A stretch of 25,989 bases of DNA from positions 1 through 25,989 of the forward strand of contig JAQSWE010000025.1 of NCBI GenBank assembly GCA_029266795.1. The letters run 5' to 3'. Each line of letters begins with the position of its first letter. The stretch's first letter is position 1. The stretch comes from Alphaproteobacteria bacterium (GTDB taxonomy: Bacteria > Pseudomonadota > Alphaproteobacteria > Micavibrionales > UBA2020). The notes under the pieces were generated by a model that worked only from the letters and a program-made list of their open reading frames with translations, did not search any database and was not told the DNA's origin. Position numbers and translations under genes: made by a program. Positions 1 through 6,870 of the stretch are shown here, in pieces.

Positions 1-99
1 GCCCGCCGCGCACACCCGCTTCGCCTTCACCGGCAAGACGGATGCGTGTGCCGTCCTCGATGCCCGCAGGGATGGATACCTGCAGCGTTTTTTCCTGAC
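1..99. repeat. 99-bp exact direct repeat of a dnaJ segment, copy 1
   Basis: These bases are identical to 586-684, which lie inside dnaJ (the segment encoding EKTLQVSIPAG onward). The match starts at the first base of the window and ends at base 99; base 100 (t) differs from base 685 (c). The repeat may continue outside the window. In minus orientation it follows the end of dnaJ by about 80 bp, so the layout is a direct repeat with period 585. It could be a partial tandem duplication of the dnaJ 3' part, or an assembly overlap at a contig end, because 99 is a common k-mer size. Confidence 0.95.
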
Positions 100-112
100 T
101 ATCCTGAATCCG

Positions 113-136
113 CGCGCGCTTGGCAAGTGGCGCGCG
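113..136. other. GC-only hairpin downstream of dnaJ
   Basis: A 7-bp stem of alternating C and G (113-119 with 130-136) encloses a 10-base loop, about 43 bp beyond the dnaJ stop codon. There is no U-run on the dnaJ (minus) side; on the plus side it is followed only by TTTA. It could stop or stabilise the dnaK-dnaJ transcript. It lies in the suspect region next to the 99-bp repeat. Confidence 0.3.
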
Positions 137-178
137 TTTACAGGCACGGTTTTCGGACAAATCACGTGCGGCTGACGA

Positions 179-598
179 TTAGTCCTTCAGGTCTTCCCAG
201 AGGTCTTTCACCTTGGCGAAGAAGCTGGACGACTGCGGGTTGGTCTTGTCGTCGGGGGCATCGCCGGCGAATTGCTGCAACAGTTCCTTTTGCTTTTTCG
301 TCAGGTTGACCGGGGTTTCCACCAGCACTTCGACGAACATGTCGCCGCGCACAGGCGAGCGCAGGATGGTCATGCCCTTGCCCTTCAGGCGGAATTGCTG
401 GCCGGTCTGTGTGCCGGCTGGGATGGTCACCTTCATGCGTTTGCCGTCGATGGTCGGCACCTCGATCGTGCCACCCAGCGCGACGGTCGTCATCGGCACA
501 GGGACGCGGCAGAACAGGTTGGAAGCTTCGCGCTGGAAGAAACGGTGCGGGCGGATCGAGAGGAATACGTAGAGGTCGCCGGCAGGCCCGCCGCGCAC
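179..598 (-). CDS. dnaJ: DnaJ, C-terminal fragment (frameshifted)
   Basis: This is the C-terminal half of the Hsp40 co-chaperone DnaJ, covering the two beta-barrel substrate-binding domains and the dimerisation end. Recognisable pieces are RGGPAGDLYVFL, the VALGGTIEVPT stretch and GDMFVEVLVETP, followed by the usual TKKQKELLQQF tail. The listed start is a GTG, but DnaJ homology in this frame continues upstream to about 687 (EKTLQVSIPAGIEDG). It is therefore not an independent gene; it is the remainder of the gene starting at 1337, in a different reading frame. If the break is real, this half is probably not translated efficiently. If it is a sequencing or assembly fault, one DnaJ of about 380 residues is intact. 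Confidence 0.85.
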   Translation of the reverse strand: MRGGPAGDLYVFLSIRPHRFFQREASNLFCRVPVPMTTVALGGTIEVPTIDGKRMKVTIPAGTQTGQQFRLKGKGMTILRSPVRGDMFVEVLVETPVNLTKKQKELLQQFAGDAPDDKTNPQSSSFFAKVKDLWEDLKD

Positions 599-684
599 AC
601 CCGCTTCGCCTTCACCGGCAAGACGGATGCGTGTGCCGTCCTCGATGCCCGCAGGGATGGATACCTGCAGCGTTTTTTCCTGAC
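586..684. repeat. 99-bp exact direct repeat, copy 2 (inside dnaJ)
   Basis: This is the internal partner of 1-99. It codes, on the minus strand, for the start of the first C-terminal substrate-binding domain of DnaJ. Its right-hand border (684/685) sits at the point where the dnaJ reading frame breaks, so the repeat and the frameshift are probably two signs of the same event. Confidence 0.95.
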
Positions 685-1337
685 CCGCAGATATGACAGG
701 GTGTCTTGATCGTCTGGCCTTGGCCGCCGCAACCGGGGCAGGTGCGCTCGACCGTGAAAAATCCCTGCTGTGCGCGGATGCGGCCCGTGCCGCGGCAGGT
801 GTCGCACACTTCGGGCTTGGTGCCTTTTTCCGCGCCCGAGCCGTTGCAGCCGCCGCAGGCGTTGAAGCTCGCGGTTTTGACTTTGGCTTCCTTGCCGGCG
901 AAAGCTTCCTCCAGCGTCACTTCGAATTCGTGGCTGAGATCCGCGCCGCGTCGTGCGCTTTCGCCGCCGCCGCGCGCACGGCCGCCGCCGCCCTGCTGCT
1001 GGCCCATAAAGTCGCCGAACATTTCTTCGAAGATGTCGGAGAAGCCCGCGCCGCCGAAGCCGCCCATACCGCCTGCGCCCGCACCCCGGCCAGCGCCGCC
1101 GCCCATGCCCGCCTCGAAAGCGCCATGGCCGAAACGGTCATACGCCGCGCGTTTCTGGTCATCCGACAGGACGCCGTAGGCTTCGCTGATTTCCTTGAAT
1201 TTCGCTTCTGCTTCTTTATTGCCCGGGTTTTTGTCGGGGTGGTATTGCATGGCCAATTTGCGGTAAGCTTTTTTCAGCTCATCCGCGCTGGCTTTTTTTT
1301 CCACGGTCAGAAGCTGGTAATAATCTTTTTTCGCCAT
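612..1337 (-). CDS. dnaJ: DnaJ, N-terminal fragment (frameshifted)
   Basis: This is the N-terminal part of the DnaK co-chaperone DnaJ, which stimulates the DnaK ATPase and delivers unfolded substrates. The J domain occupies residues 1-70 with the HPD motif at 33-35. A Gly/Phe-rich linker follows to about residue 125. The zinc domain has four cysteine repeats (CGGCNGSG, CDTCRGTG, CPGCGGQG, and CHIC followed by GSGK). The fourth repeat is one residue short of CxxCxGxG, and directly after it the protein loses DnaJ similarity; the last 25 or so residues are out-of-frame sequence. The expected continuation (EKTLQV) is in another frame starting near 687, so around 20 bases, a number not divisible by three, seem to be missing near 685-700. 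It lies 81 bp downstream of dnaK and is presumably cotranscribed with it. Confidence 0.88.
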   Translation of the reverse strand: MAKKDYYQLLTVEKKASADELKKAYRKLAMQYHPDKNPGNKEAEAKFKEISEAYGVLSDDQKRAAYDRFGHGAFEAGMGGGAGRGAGAGGMGGFGGAGFSDIFEEMFGDFMGQQQGGGGRARGGGESARRGADLSHEFEVTLEEAFAGKEAKVKTASFNACGGCNGSGAEKGTKPEVCDTCRGTGRIRAQQGFFTVERTCPGCGGQGQTIKTPCHICGSGKNAAGIHPCGHRGRHTHPSCR

Positions 1338-1359
1338 TATTCATGCCCTATACCGAAGC

Positions 1360-1387
1360 GGGAAGGCGGTTTTCGAACCGCCTTCCC
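1360..1387 (-). other. hairpin between dnaK and dnaJ
   Basis: A perfect 10-bp stem (gggaaggcgg with ccgccttccc) around an 8-base loop lies in the 81-bp dnaK-dnaJ gap. No U-tract follows, so full termination is unlikely. A stable hairpin here would suit partial attenuation or RNA processing that lowers DnaJ relative to DnaK. The structure is seen in the sequence; the role is inferred. Confidence 0.6.
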
Positions 1388-1418
1388 TTGTCTGCTTTCG
1401 GAGATGATCCGCCAAAGA

Positions 1419-3395
1419 TTAGCCTGCGGATTTTTTCTTGCCGTTGTCGTCGACTTCGGTGAATTCGGCGTCAACGACGTCGGCGTCATCCTTCTTCGCG
1501 CGCGCGTCAGCCGGATCCGTGCCGCCGCCGAATTCGCTCGGGCCTGAACCGCCGCCCATGCCCGACATATCCGGGCCGGGGCCTTGGTCGCCGCCATCTT
1601 TATACAGCAGCTCGCCGAGCTTCATCGACGCTTCCTGCAGCGATTCCGTTTTCTTGCGGATCGTCGCGAGGTCGTCGCCGCCCATGACTTCCTTCAGCGA
1701 CGCGACGGCGTTTTCAACCGCCATGCGCTCCGCCTGCGGGGCCTTGTCGCCCGCGTCCTTCAGCGTTTTCTCCGCCGAGTGGACGAGGGATTCGGCGCGG
1801 TTCTTGGTTTCCGCCGCTTCCTTGCGGTTTTTGTCTTCGGAGGCGTTTTCTTCCGCTTCCTTCACCATGCGCTTGATGTCTGCGTCAGAAAGGCCGCCCG
1901 AAGCCTGGATGCGGATCTGCTGCTCCTTGCCGGTTGCCTTGTCTTTTGCCGACACCTGCACGATGCCGTTCGCGTCGATGTCAAAGGTGACTTCGATCTG
2001 CGGCACGCCGCGCGGTGCGGTCGGGATACCGACGAGGTCGAACTGGCCGAGGATCTTGTTGTCCGCCGCCATTTCGCGTTCGCCCTGGAACACGCGGATG
2101 GTGACAGCGCCCTGGCCATCTTCCGCGGTCGAGAAGGTCTGCGATTTTTTCGTCGGGATCGTCGTGTTGCGCTCTATCAGGCGCGTGAACACGCCGCCCA
2201 GCGTCTCGATGCCGAGCGACAGCGGGGTCACGTCGAGGAGCAGAACGTCTTTGACGTCGCCAGCCAGGACGCCGCCCTGGATCGCCGCGCCATCGGCCAC
2301 GACTTCATCGGGGTTGACGCCGCGATGGGGCTCTTTGCCGAAGAATTCTTTCACGATCTCGATCACTTTGGGCATGCGGGTCATGCCGCCGACGAGAACG
2401 ACTTCATCGATGTCGGAGACTTTGACGCCGGCGTCGCGGATCGCCGCTTTGCAGGGCTCGAGCGTTTTCATCAGCAGGTCGCCGACCAGCTCTTCCAGCT
2501 TTGCGCGTTTCATGGTCAGAACAAGGTGTTTCGGGCCATTCGCATCTGCCGTGATGAAGGGCAGGTTGACTTCCGTCTGAACGGAAGACGACAGCTCGAT
2601 CTTCGCCTTTTCCGCAGCCTCTTTCAGGCGCTGCAGCGCGAGTTTGTCTTTGCGCAGGTCGATGTTGTGCTCTTTTTTGAACTCTTCCGCGAGGAAGTCG
2701 ATGATGCGTAGGTCGAAGTCTTCACCGCCGAGGAAGGTGTCGCCGTTGGTGGATTTCACTTCAAACACGCCGTCGCCGATTTCGAGGACGGACACGTCGA
2801 ACGTGCCACCGCCCAAGTCGTACACAGCGATCGTGCCGGTGTTTTTCTTGTCGAGGCCGTAGGCGAGCGCTGCTGCCGTCGGCTCGTTGATGATGCGCAG
2901 CACGTCAAGGCCTGCGATGCGGCCGGCGTCTTTCGTCGCCTGACGCTGGCTGTCGTTGAAGTATGCGGGCACGGTGATGACCGCCTTGGTCACTTTCTCG
3001 CCAAGGTAGTTTTCAGCCGTCTCTTTCATCTTCTGCAGGACCATCGCGGAGATCTGCGACGGTGCAAATTTTTCGCCGTCAATTTCGACCCATGCCGCGC
3101 CGCCGTCGCCTTCGATGATTTTGAAGGGGGCTTTTTCGGCCATCTTCCGCACTTCAGCTTCGTTGAAGCGGCGGCCGATCAGGCGCTTGATGGCATAGAG
3201 GGTTTTGTCGGGGTTCGTGACTGCCTGGCGTTTTGCCGGCTGGCCGACGAGGCGTTCGCCGTCTTTGGTGAAGGCGATCATGGAGGGGGTTGTGCGCGCA
3301 CCCTCCGCATTTTCGATAATCTTGGCTTTGTCGCCCTCCATCACTGCTACGCAGGAGTTGGTCGTGCCAAGGTCGATACCGATGATTTTGCTCAT
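1419..3395 (-). CDS. dnaK: molecular chaperone DnaK (Hsp70)
   Basis: This is the cytoplasmic ATP-dependent chaperone that binds exposed hydrophobic peptides, working with DnaJ (substrate delivery, ATPase stimulation) and GrpE (nucleotide exchange). At 658 residues it has the usual length and no break. The N-terminal ATPase domain shows GIDLGTTNSCVAV at residues 5-17, the IINEPTAAALAYG stretch, the phosphate loop YDLGGGTFDVS and the VGGMTRMPKV motif. The substrate-binding domain begins near DVTPLSLGIETLGG. The lid is rich in Lys and Glu, and the C-terminus has the typical acidic DVVDAEFTEVDD ending. The start is supported by an AAGGA Shine-Dalgarno 8-9 bases upstream. An RpoH-like promoter precedes it and dnaJ follows in the same direction. 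Confidence 0.99.
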   Translation of the reverse strand: MSKIIGIDLGTTNSCVAVMEGDKAKIIENAEGARTTPSMIAFTKDGERLVGQPAKRQAVTNPDKTLYAIKRLIGRRFNEAEVRKMAEKAPFKIIEGDGGAAWVEIDGEKFAPSQISAMVLQKMKETAENYLGEKVTKAVITVPAYFNDSQRQATKDAGRIAGLDVLRIINEPTAAALAYGLDKKNTGTIAVYDLGGGTFDVSVLEIGDGVFEVKSTNGDTFLGGEDFDLRIIDFLAEEFKKEHNIDLRKDKLALQRLKEAAEKAKIELSSSVQTEVNLPFITADANGPKHLVLTMKRAKLEELVGDLLMKTLEPCKAAIRDAGVKVSDIDEVVLVGGMTRMPKVIEIVKEFFGKEPHRGVNPDEVVADGAAIQGGVLAGDVKDVLLLDVTPLSLGIETLGGVFTRLIERNTTIPTKKSQTFSTAEDGQGAVTIRVFQGEREMAADNKILGQFDLVGIPTAPRGVPQIEVTFDIDANGIVQVSAKDKATGKEQQIRIQASGGLSDADIKRMVKEAEENASEDKNRKEAAETKNRAESLVHSAEKTLKDAGDKAPQAERMAVENAVASLKEVMGGDDLATIRKKTESLQEASMKLGELLYKDGGDQGPGPDMSGMGGGSGPSEFGGGTDPADARAKKDDADVVDAEFTEVDDNGKKKSAG

Positions 3396-3419
3396 TATTT
3401 TATTCCTTTCAGTGGCAAA

Positions 3420-3446
3420 TATATGGGAGAGGCCTCAAAGCTTAAG
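3420..3446 (-). promoter_or_regulatory. RpoH (sigma32)-like promoter of dnaK-dnaJ
   Basis: On the minus strand, CTTAAG is followed after 13 bases by CCCATATA, about 25 bases before the dnaK start. This resembles the heat-shock sigma factor consensus (CTTGAA, 13-17 bases, CCCCATNTA). A second CTTGGGAA lies further upstream. No CIRCE inverted repeat (TTAGCACTC/GAGTGCTAA) was found here, so heat control of dnaK is more likely through RpoH than HrcA. The rest of the 270-bp gap (3396-3665) shows nothing else that can be supported. Confidence 0.55.
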
Positions 3447-3665
3447 CACCAATCCCAATTCCCAAGTACTTACGCGCCTAAGATAGCGTTCAGGCAGGAA
3501 ATTACTACCCTTTGGGCGTGAAGTGAAGTCATTTTCTGGCAGCCGTTTCCGGCCCCTATTCAGGCTTTATACGGCAGGTTTGCCGGCTTGGATCACCCCC
3601 TCGTCCGTTAACTTATTTGTCACCAGTCCTTTGCTATCCTTCACTGCGGTAAAGGGAGGAATGGC

Positions 3666-4343
3666 ATGAAGATTTTAATATGTGCGGCAGCGACGGCGTT
3701 TTTAAGCGTGGCAGGCACAGCGCGGGCCGAAACACCGGTCATTGAAAAATACGCCTCGATCGAGGCTGTGCCGAAAGTGCTGCTGGCCGACCTGCGGCGG
3801 GGGGAATCATACCGCGACCAGTATGTCGCCCGCCTGCTGGAAGTCATCCGCCACAAGGATCCAGATGCAAAAGGCCTGACCAAGGCGGATGTCGACGCCT
3901 TCGTCAAGAGCGCGGAAAATGCAAAACGGCGCGAACGCTACCAGCAGGTCATTTTCTATGACCTCGATTTCGACGGCACAATCCTGCAGCAGGAGGTCAG
4001 CAGCGTGATGATCGAAGACCGCCGCCGCCAGAAGCAGAGCGAGGAAAGCTGCATCGACGATGCCGCGCGCTTCGTCGCACGCTACGACGCGGACAAGGAC
4101 GGTAAAATTTCACTGCAGGAAATGTCTATGCCTGAAACGGGCGAAGGCAACAATCGCAAAGACCCCATGATGCGGCGCATGGGCGCGCTGCTTGCGCTCG
4201 ACCCCAACGCCGACGGCACGTTGACCGCGGCCGAACTGGAAGCACTGGCGCGCAAGGCCTTCGCGACGATCGACGCAAACGGGGACGGCAATCTTTCGCG
4301 CGAAGAATCGCAAAACGCGCGCGACGCGATTGACGACTACTAG
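3666..4343 (+). CDS. secreted EF-hand protein, four calcium loops
   Basis: This is a predicted exported calcium-binding protein of 225 residues. A Sec signal peptide occupies residues 1-21 (hydrophobic core, then TARA before ETP). Four EF-hand-like 12-residue loops follow: 99-110 (DLDFDGTILQQE), 141-152 (DADKDGKISLQE), 179-190 (DPNADGTLTAAE) and 203-214 (DANGDGNLSREE). All keep the acidic first position and the terminal Glu, so calcium binding is plausible. The start has a strong AGGGAGGA ribosome site. It is paralogous to the next gene in loop order and in the segment after the signal peptide (YxSI/LxAIP, later YVA and LTxAD). The function beyond calcium binding is unknown; a periplasmic sensor or buffer is a guess. 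Confidence 0.85.
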   Translation: MKILICAAATAFLSVAGTARAETPVIEKYASIEAVPKVLLADLRRGESYRDQYVARLLEVIRHKDPDAKGLTKADVDAFVKSAENAKRRERYQQVIFYDLDFDGTILQQEVSSVMIEDRRRQKQSEESCIDDAARFVARYDADKDGKISLQEMSMPETGEGNNRKDPMMRRMGALLALDPNADGTLTAAELEALARKAFATIDANGDGNLSREESQNARDAIDDY

Positions 4344-4395
4344 AATGCCGGCGCCAGGCCCGTACTACCATTCAAACCTCAAGAGAGGGGCCGCC

Positions 4396-6144
4396 ATGAA
4401 ACGACTTATCCTGATTGCCGCTTTTGCCGCCGCATTGCCGATGGCCGCACATGCGGCAGACGATGTTTATCCGTCGCTCGACGCCATTCCGGCGGCGATG
4501 ATAGAAACGTTGCTGCAGCCTGACCAATTCGAGCAAAAATACGTCGCCACGATGGCCGGTGTTCTGCGGGCGAATGCCCGCGAGACCGGCGCGCTGACGC
4601 TTGCGGATATCGAGGCGGCGGAAGCCCGGCAAAAGCGGGAACTGTCGCGTAGCCGTTTGCGAGATGCGATGGCCTATGACCAGAATTTCGATCTCAAGGT
4701 CACCGAAGATGAAATTCGCACCTCTTTCAACGACCGGCGCGCGCGCCGTGGCGATGATACGCCGGCGGCCGAGCGGAAGAAAATGCTGGAACAGCAGGTC
4801 GCCGGGATTCTCGCCCGCTATGATACCGACAAGGACGGGGTGATTACTTCGCGCGAGGCGGGCACACCGCCGGAAAATGACGAGCGTTGGTCTTATCGCC
4901 GCTCTGGCAATAGCCGCGACCTGCTGGCACTGGACCCTGACAAGGACGGCACGCTGACCGCAGCGGAAATGGAGGGGCTGGCGCGCAAGGCTTTCCGCAC
5001 CGTGGACAAGAACCGTGACGGGACCATATCGCGGGAGGAAACCCAAGGTCTTGCGAAGGTTATCCGTGTCAATCGCCTGAAATCCTCGGGCTGTGCGCTG
5101 CCCGCAGCGGGTCCGCAGGAAAAAGTTATGATGATCTACACTGCAGGCGGCGGCGCGTGGTCGGACATCGCCTTGGGTGGTGAAGCGCGCGAAACAAATG
5201 CAGTCACCCTCGACATCGGTACGGGCGCGGAGCCTCTTTACCTCGTCGTGGCGAGCCAGAAGCCGGTGATATGGCGGGTCACAGGCGACACCGCGCGCAT
5301 ATCGCGTATGGTGCTTGCAGGCCCTGTTTCCGCACAGCAAATGGAGCTGGATCCTGATGGTGGCAGAGTCATTTTATCGCCGTCCAAGGGCAAGGAGGTG
5401 CTTGCGGGCGTCACGGGCTTACCGACCGAGAAGGTTTTGTTTCTGAAAGGTGACAATCACCAAAATTGCCTGCCGATCGGGTTGCAGATGCATTTTGGAT
5501 CGGGACAGGTGCGTCACGTTTCCTCCATCGAGGGCGAAGAGTCGAGCCTGAAGATGCTGCTGGGCCGCGATGCGGATCAGCAATATGCAGGGTATAACCC
5601 GGTAAAGCTCGCCGTGGGCTCGGATAAGATCTCAGCTCTGCCGCCGGCTGCAAATACGGCGCCGGCGCCGGAAGGGTTTGACCCCGAGGTTTGGAAGCAG
5701 GCGCTTGTCCTGCAGCCGGGAGGCGTGGCCTTTTCCAAGGGCGAGTCAATCGTGACTGAAGCGCGTCCGCAGGTCTACAAAATCCTGCCCGGCTGGGCGG
5801 GCCTTGCGCAAATGGTAAAGCAGGGAATGCTCAGGGCCGAGAAAATGGCACCGCCGGCAACGCGTATTATTGTCACGGATGGAATGTCCATGATGGTGGT
5901 ACGCAACAGCGGCGGGGGTGCTGTTGTGAAGAACAGCGACGCCCGCATCATCGTGACAGATGACTGGGAATTCCGTATCTTGAAGGATGCCGACGCGTTC
6001 CCGGTCGGACTAGAAGGTGCTTTCTCAACCCAGTTCGTGCTGCCGAAAGGTATAAAACTGCCGGATATGAAGCGTCGCGGAGCATCCTGCATCCGGCTGG
6101 AAGAAGGTGCGGAAGCGCCCAAGAACACGCCCCTTTGTAATTGA
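4396..6144 (+). CDS. secreted EF-hand protein with large C-terminal domain
   Basis: This 582-residue protein is predicted to be exported. The reading frame is open from 4330, but the ATG at 4396 is chosen because it has an AGAGGGG ribosome site and starts a proper signal peptide (residues 1-21, ending AAHA-AD). EF-hand loops lie at 95-106 (degenerate, DQNFDLKVTEDE), 143-154, 180-191 and 204-215. After residue 230 comes a region of about 350 residues that looks beta-rich, with a stretch of the type PLYLVVASQKPVIWRV; I cannot assign this domain. Cysteines near 233, 374 and the C-terminus could form disulfides. It lies 52 bp after its shorter paralog, probably in the same operon, and a terminator follows directly. 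Confidence 0.83.
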   Translation: MKRLILIAAFAAALPMAAHAADDVYPSLDAIPAAMIETLLQPDQFEQKYVATMAGVLRANARETGALTLADIEAAEARQKRELSRSRLRDAMAYDQNFDLKVTEDEIRTSFNDRRARRGDDTPAAERKKMLEQQVAGILARYDTDKDGVITSREAGTPPENDERWSYRRSGNSRDLLALDPDKDGTLTAAEMEGLARKAFRTVDKNRDGTISREETQGLAKVIRVNRLKSSGCALPAAGPQEKVMMIYTAGGGAWSDIALGGEARETNAVTLDIGTGAEPLYLVVASQKPVIWRVTGDTARISRMVLAGPVSAQQMELDPDGGRVILSPSKGKEVLAGVTGLPTEKVLFLKGDNHQNCLPIGLQMHFGSGQVRHVSSIEGEESSLKMLLGRDADQQYAGYNPVKLAVGSDKISALPPAANTAPAPEGFDPEVWKQALVLQPGGVAFSKGESIVTEARPQVYKILPGWAGLAQMVKQGMLRAEKMAPPATRIIVTDGMSMMVVRNSGGGAVVKNSDARIIVTDDWEFRILKDADAFPVGLEGAFSTQFVLPKGIKLPDMKRRGASCIRLEEGAEAPKNTPLCN

Positions 6145-6156
6145 CGCAAAGAAAAA

Positions 6157-6192
6157 CCGCCCCGGCGATATTCGCGCGGGGCGGCTTGTTCT
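6157..6192. terminator. bidirectional rho-independent terminator
   Basis: An 8-bp GC stem (ccgccccg at 6157-6164 with cggggcgg at 6177-6184), extended by a bulged GCG/CGC, is followed by CTTGTTCTTTT on the plus side. On the minus side the complement of GAAAAACC gives a T5 run. It sits between the converging genes ending at 6144 (+) and 6211 (-) and can serve both. Confidence 0.8.
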
Positions 6193-6210
6193 TTTGGCTG
6201 TCAGTTTCGA

Positions 6211-6825
6211 TTAGAGGTCGAAGCTGCCGCCGCCGTTGTTTTTCTTTTTCGGGGGCACGGGCGCGTTGTTGTTCGCGGGTGCGGCGCCGAGGCCGAGTTC
6301 GGAAGCGAGGCCTTGCTTGGCAGCTTCGTAAGCGGCTTGCAGTTTCGGCGCGTTCAGGTTCTGGAACACGACGGCTTCCTGCGCGGTCGACTGCGTGAAA
6401 GCTTCGGTCAGCTGTTCGCGTGCGCCTTCGGGCAGTGCGCCTTCGCGCAGGCCTTTGGCGAGGTCTTGCAGCATGACAACCGAGAGCGCGGTGGACGCTT
6501 GGCTGATGTTCGTGGGAGGCGCTTCGAAGGGGCTTGCGTTCGTCAGTTCGGTCACGAAGCCGTTCACGTTCGCGCTGTAGTCGGAAGCGAACTGCTCGGG
6601 ATCGCCGACGATCGAGGGGCCAGCGGTCATCAGGACGACGCCGACGGCAAGCGCTTCTTTTTCCGAGTCAGAGCGGTCGACGTTCTGTTCGATCAGGTCG
6701 ATCGCGCGGTTCTGCACGGATTTCAGTTCGACCGGCGTGTTGTCGCCGATGATGTACTGGAACATCTTGTCCTGGTCGTCAAAAATCTTCGCAAGCTGCG
6801 GGTATTTCGAGGTGAGGTCGGTCAT
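6211..6825 (-). CDS. unknown soluble protein ending in SFDL
   Basis: I do not recognise this 204-residue protein. It has no signal peptide or membrane segment. It looks mainly helical, with an acidic N-terminal half (MTDLTSKYPQLAKIFDDQD), one hydrophobic stretch (ALAVGVVLMTAG) around residue 60, and a low-complexity tail of Ala, Asn, Pro, Lys and Gly before the terminal SFDL. The same four-residue ending closes the unrelated-looking protein at 20877-21581, and GFNL closes the ankyrin protein ending at 18203. It lies 45 bp downstream of the aas-like gene in the same direction, so it is probably cotranscribed with it. A GAGAG sequence 11-15 bases before the ATG may be the ribosome site. Confidence 0.8.
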   Translation of the reverse strand: MTDLTSKYPQLAKIFDDQDKMFQYIIGDNTPVELKSVQNRAIDLIEQNVDRSDSEKEALAVGVVLMTAGPSIVGDPEQFASDYSANVNGFVTELTNASPFEAPPTNISQASTALSVVMLQDLAKGLREGALPEGAREQLTEAFTQSTAQEAVVFQNLNAPKLQAAYEAAKQGLASELGLGAAPANNNAPVPPKKKNNGGGSFDL

Positions 6826-6870
6826 CTGTCTGTACTCTCTTTCGCGGTTGGTTTTTAAAGTTTTTAATAT

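Noticed and set aside
693..1547. Long plus-strand open frames opposite dnaJ and dnaK (for example 693-1547, 1438-2580 and 1584-2711)
   Set aside because: They lie antisense to clearly coding dnaJ/dnaK sequence, have unusual composition rich in Ala, Arg and Phe, and have no ribosome sites. They follow from the GC-rich codon pattern of the real genes.
4330..4395. ATG at 4330 as the start of the second EF-hand protein
   Set aside because: It overlaps the end of the first EF-hand gene and would put 22 polar residues before the signal peptide. The ATG at 4396 has a good ribosome site and a normal signal sequence.
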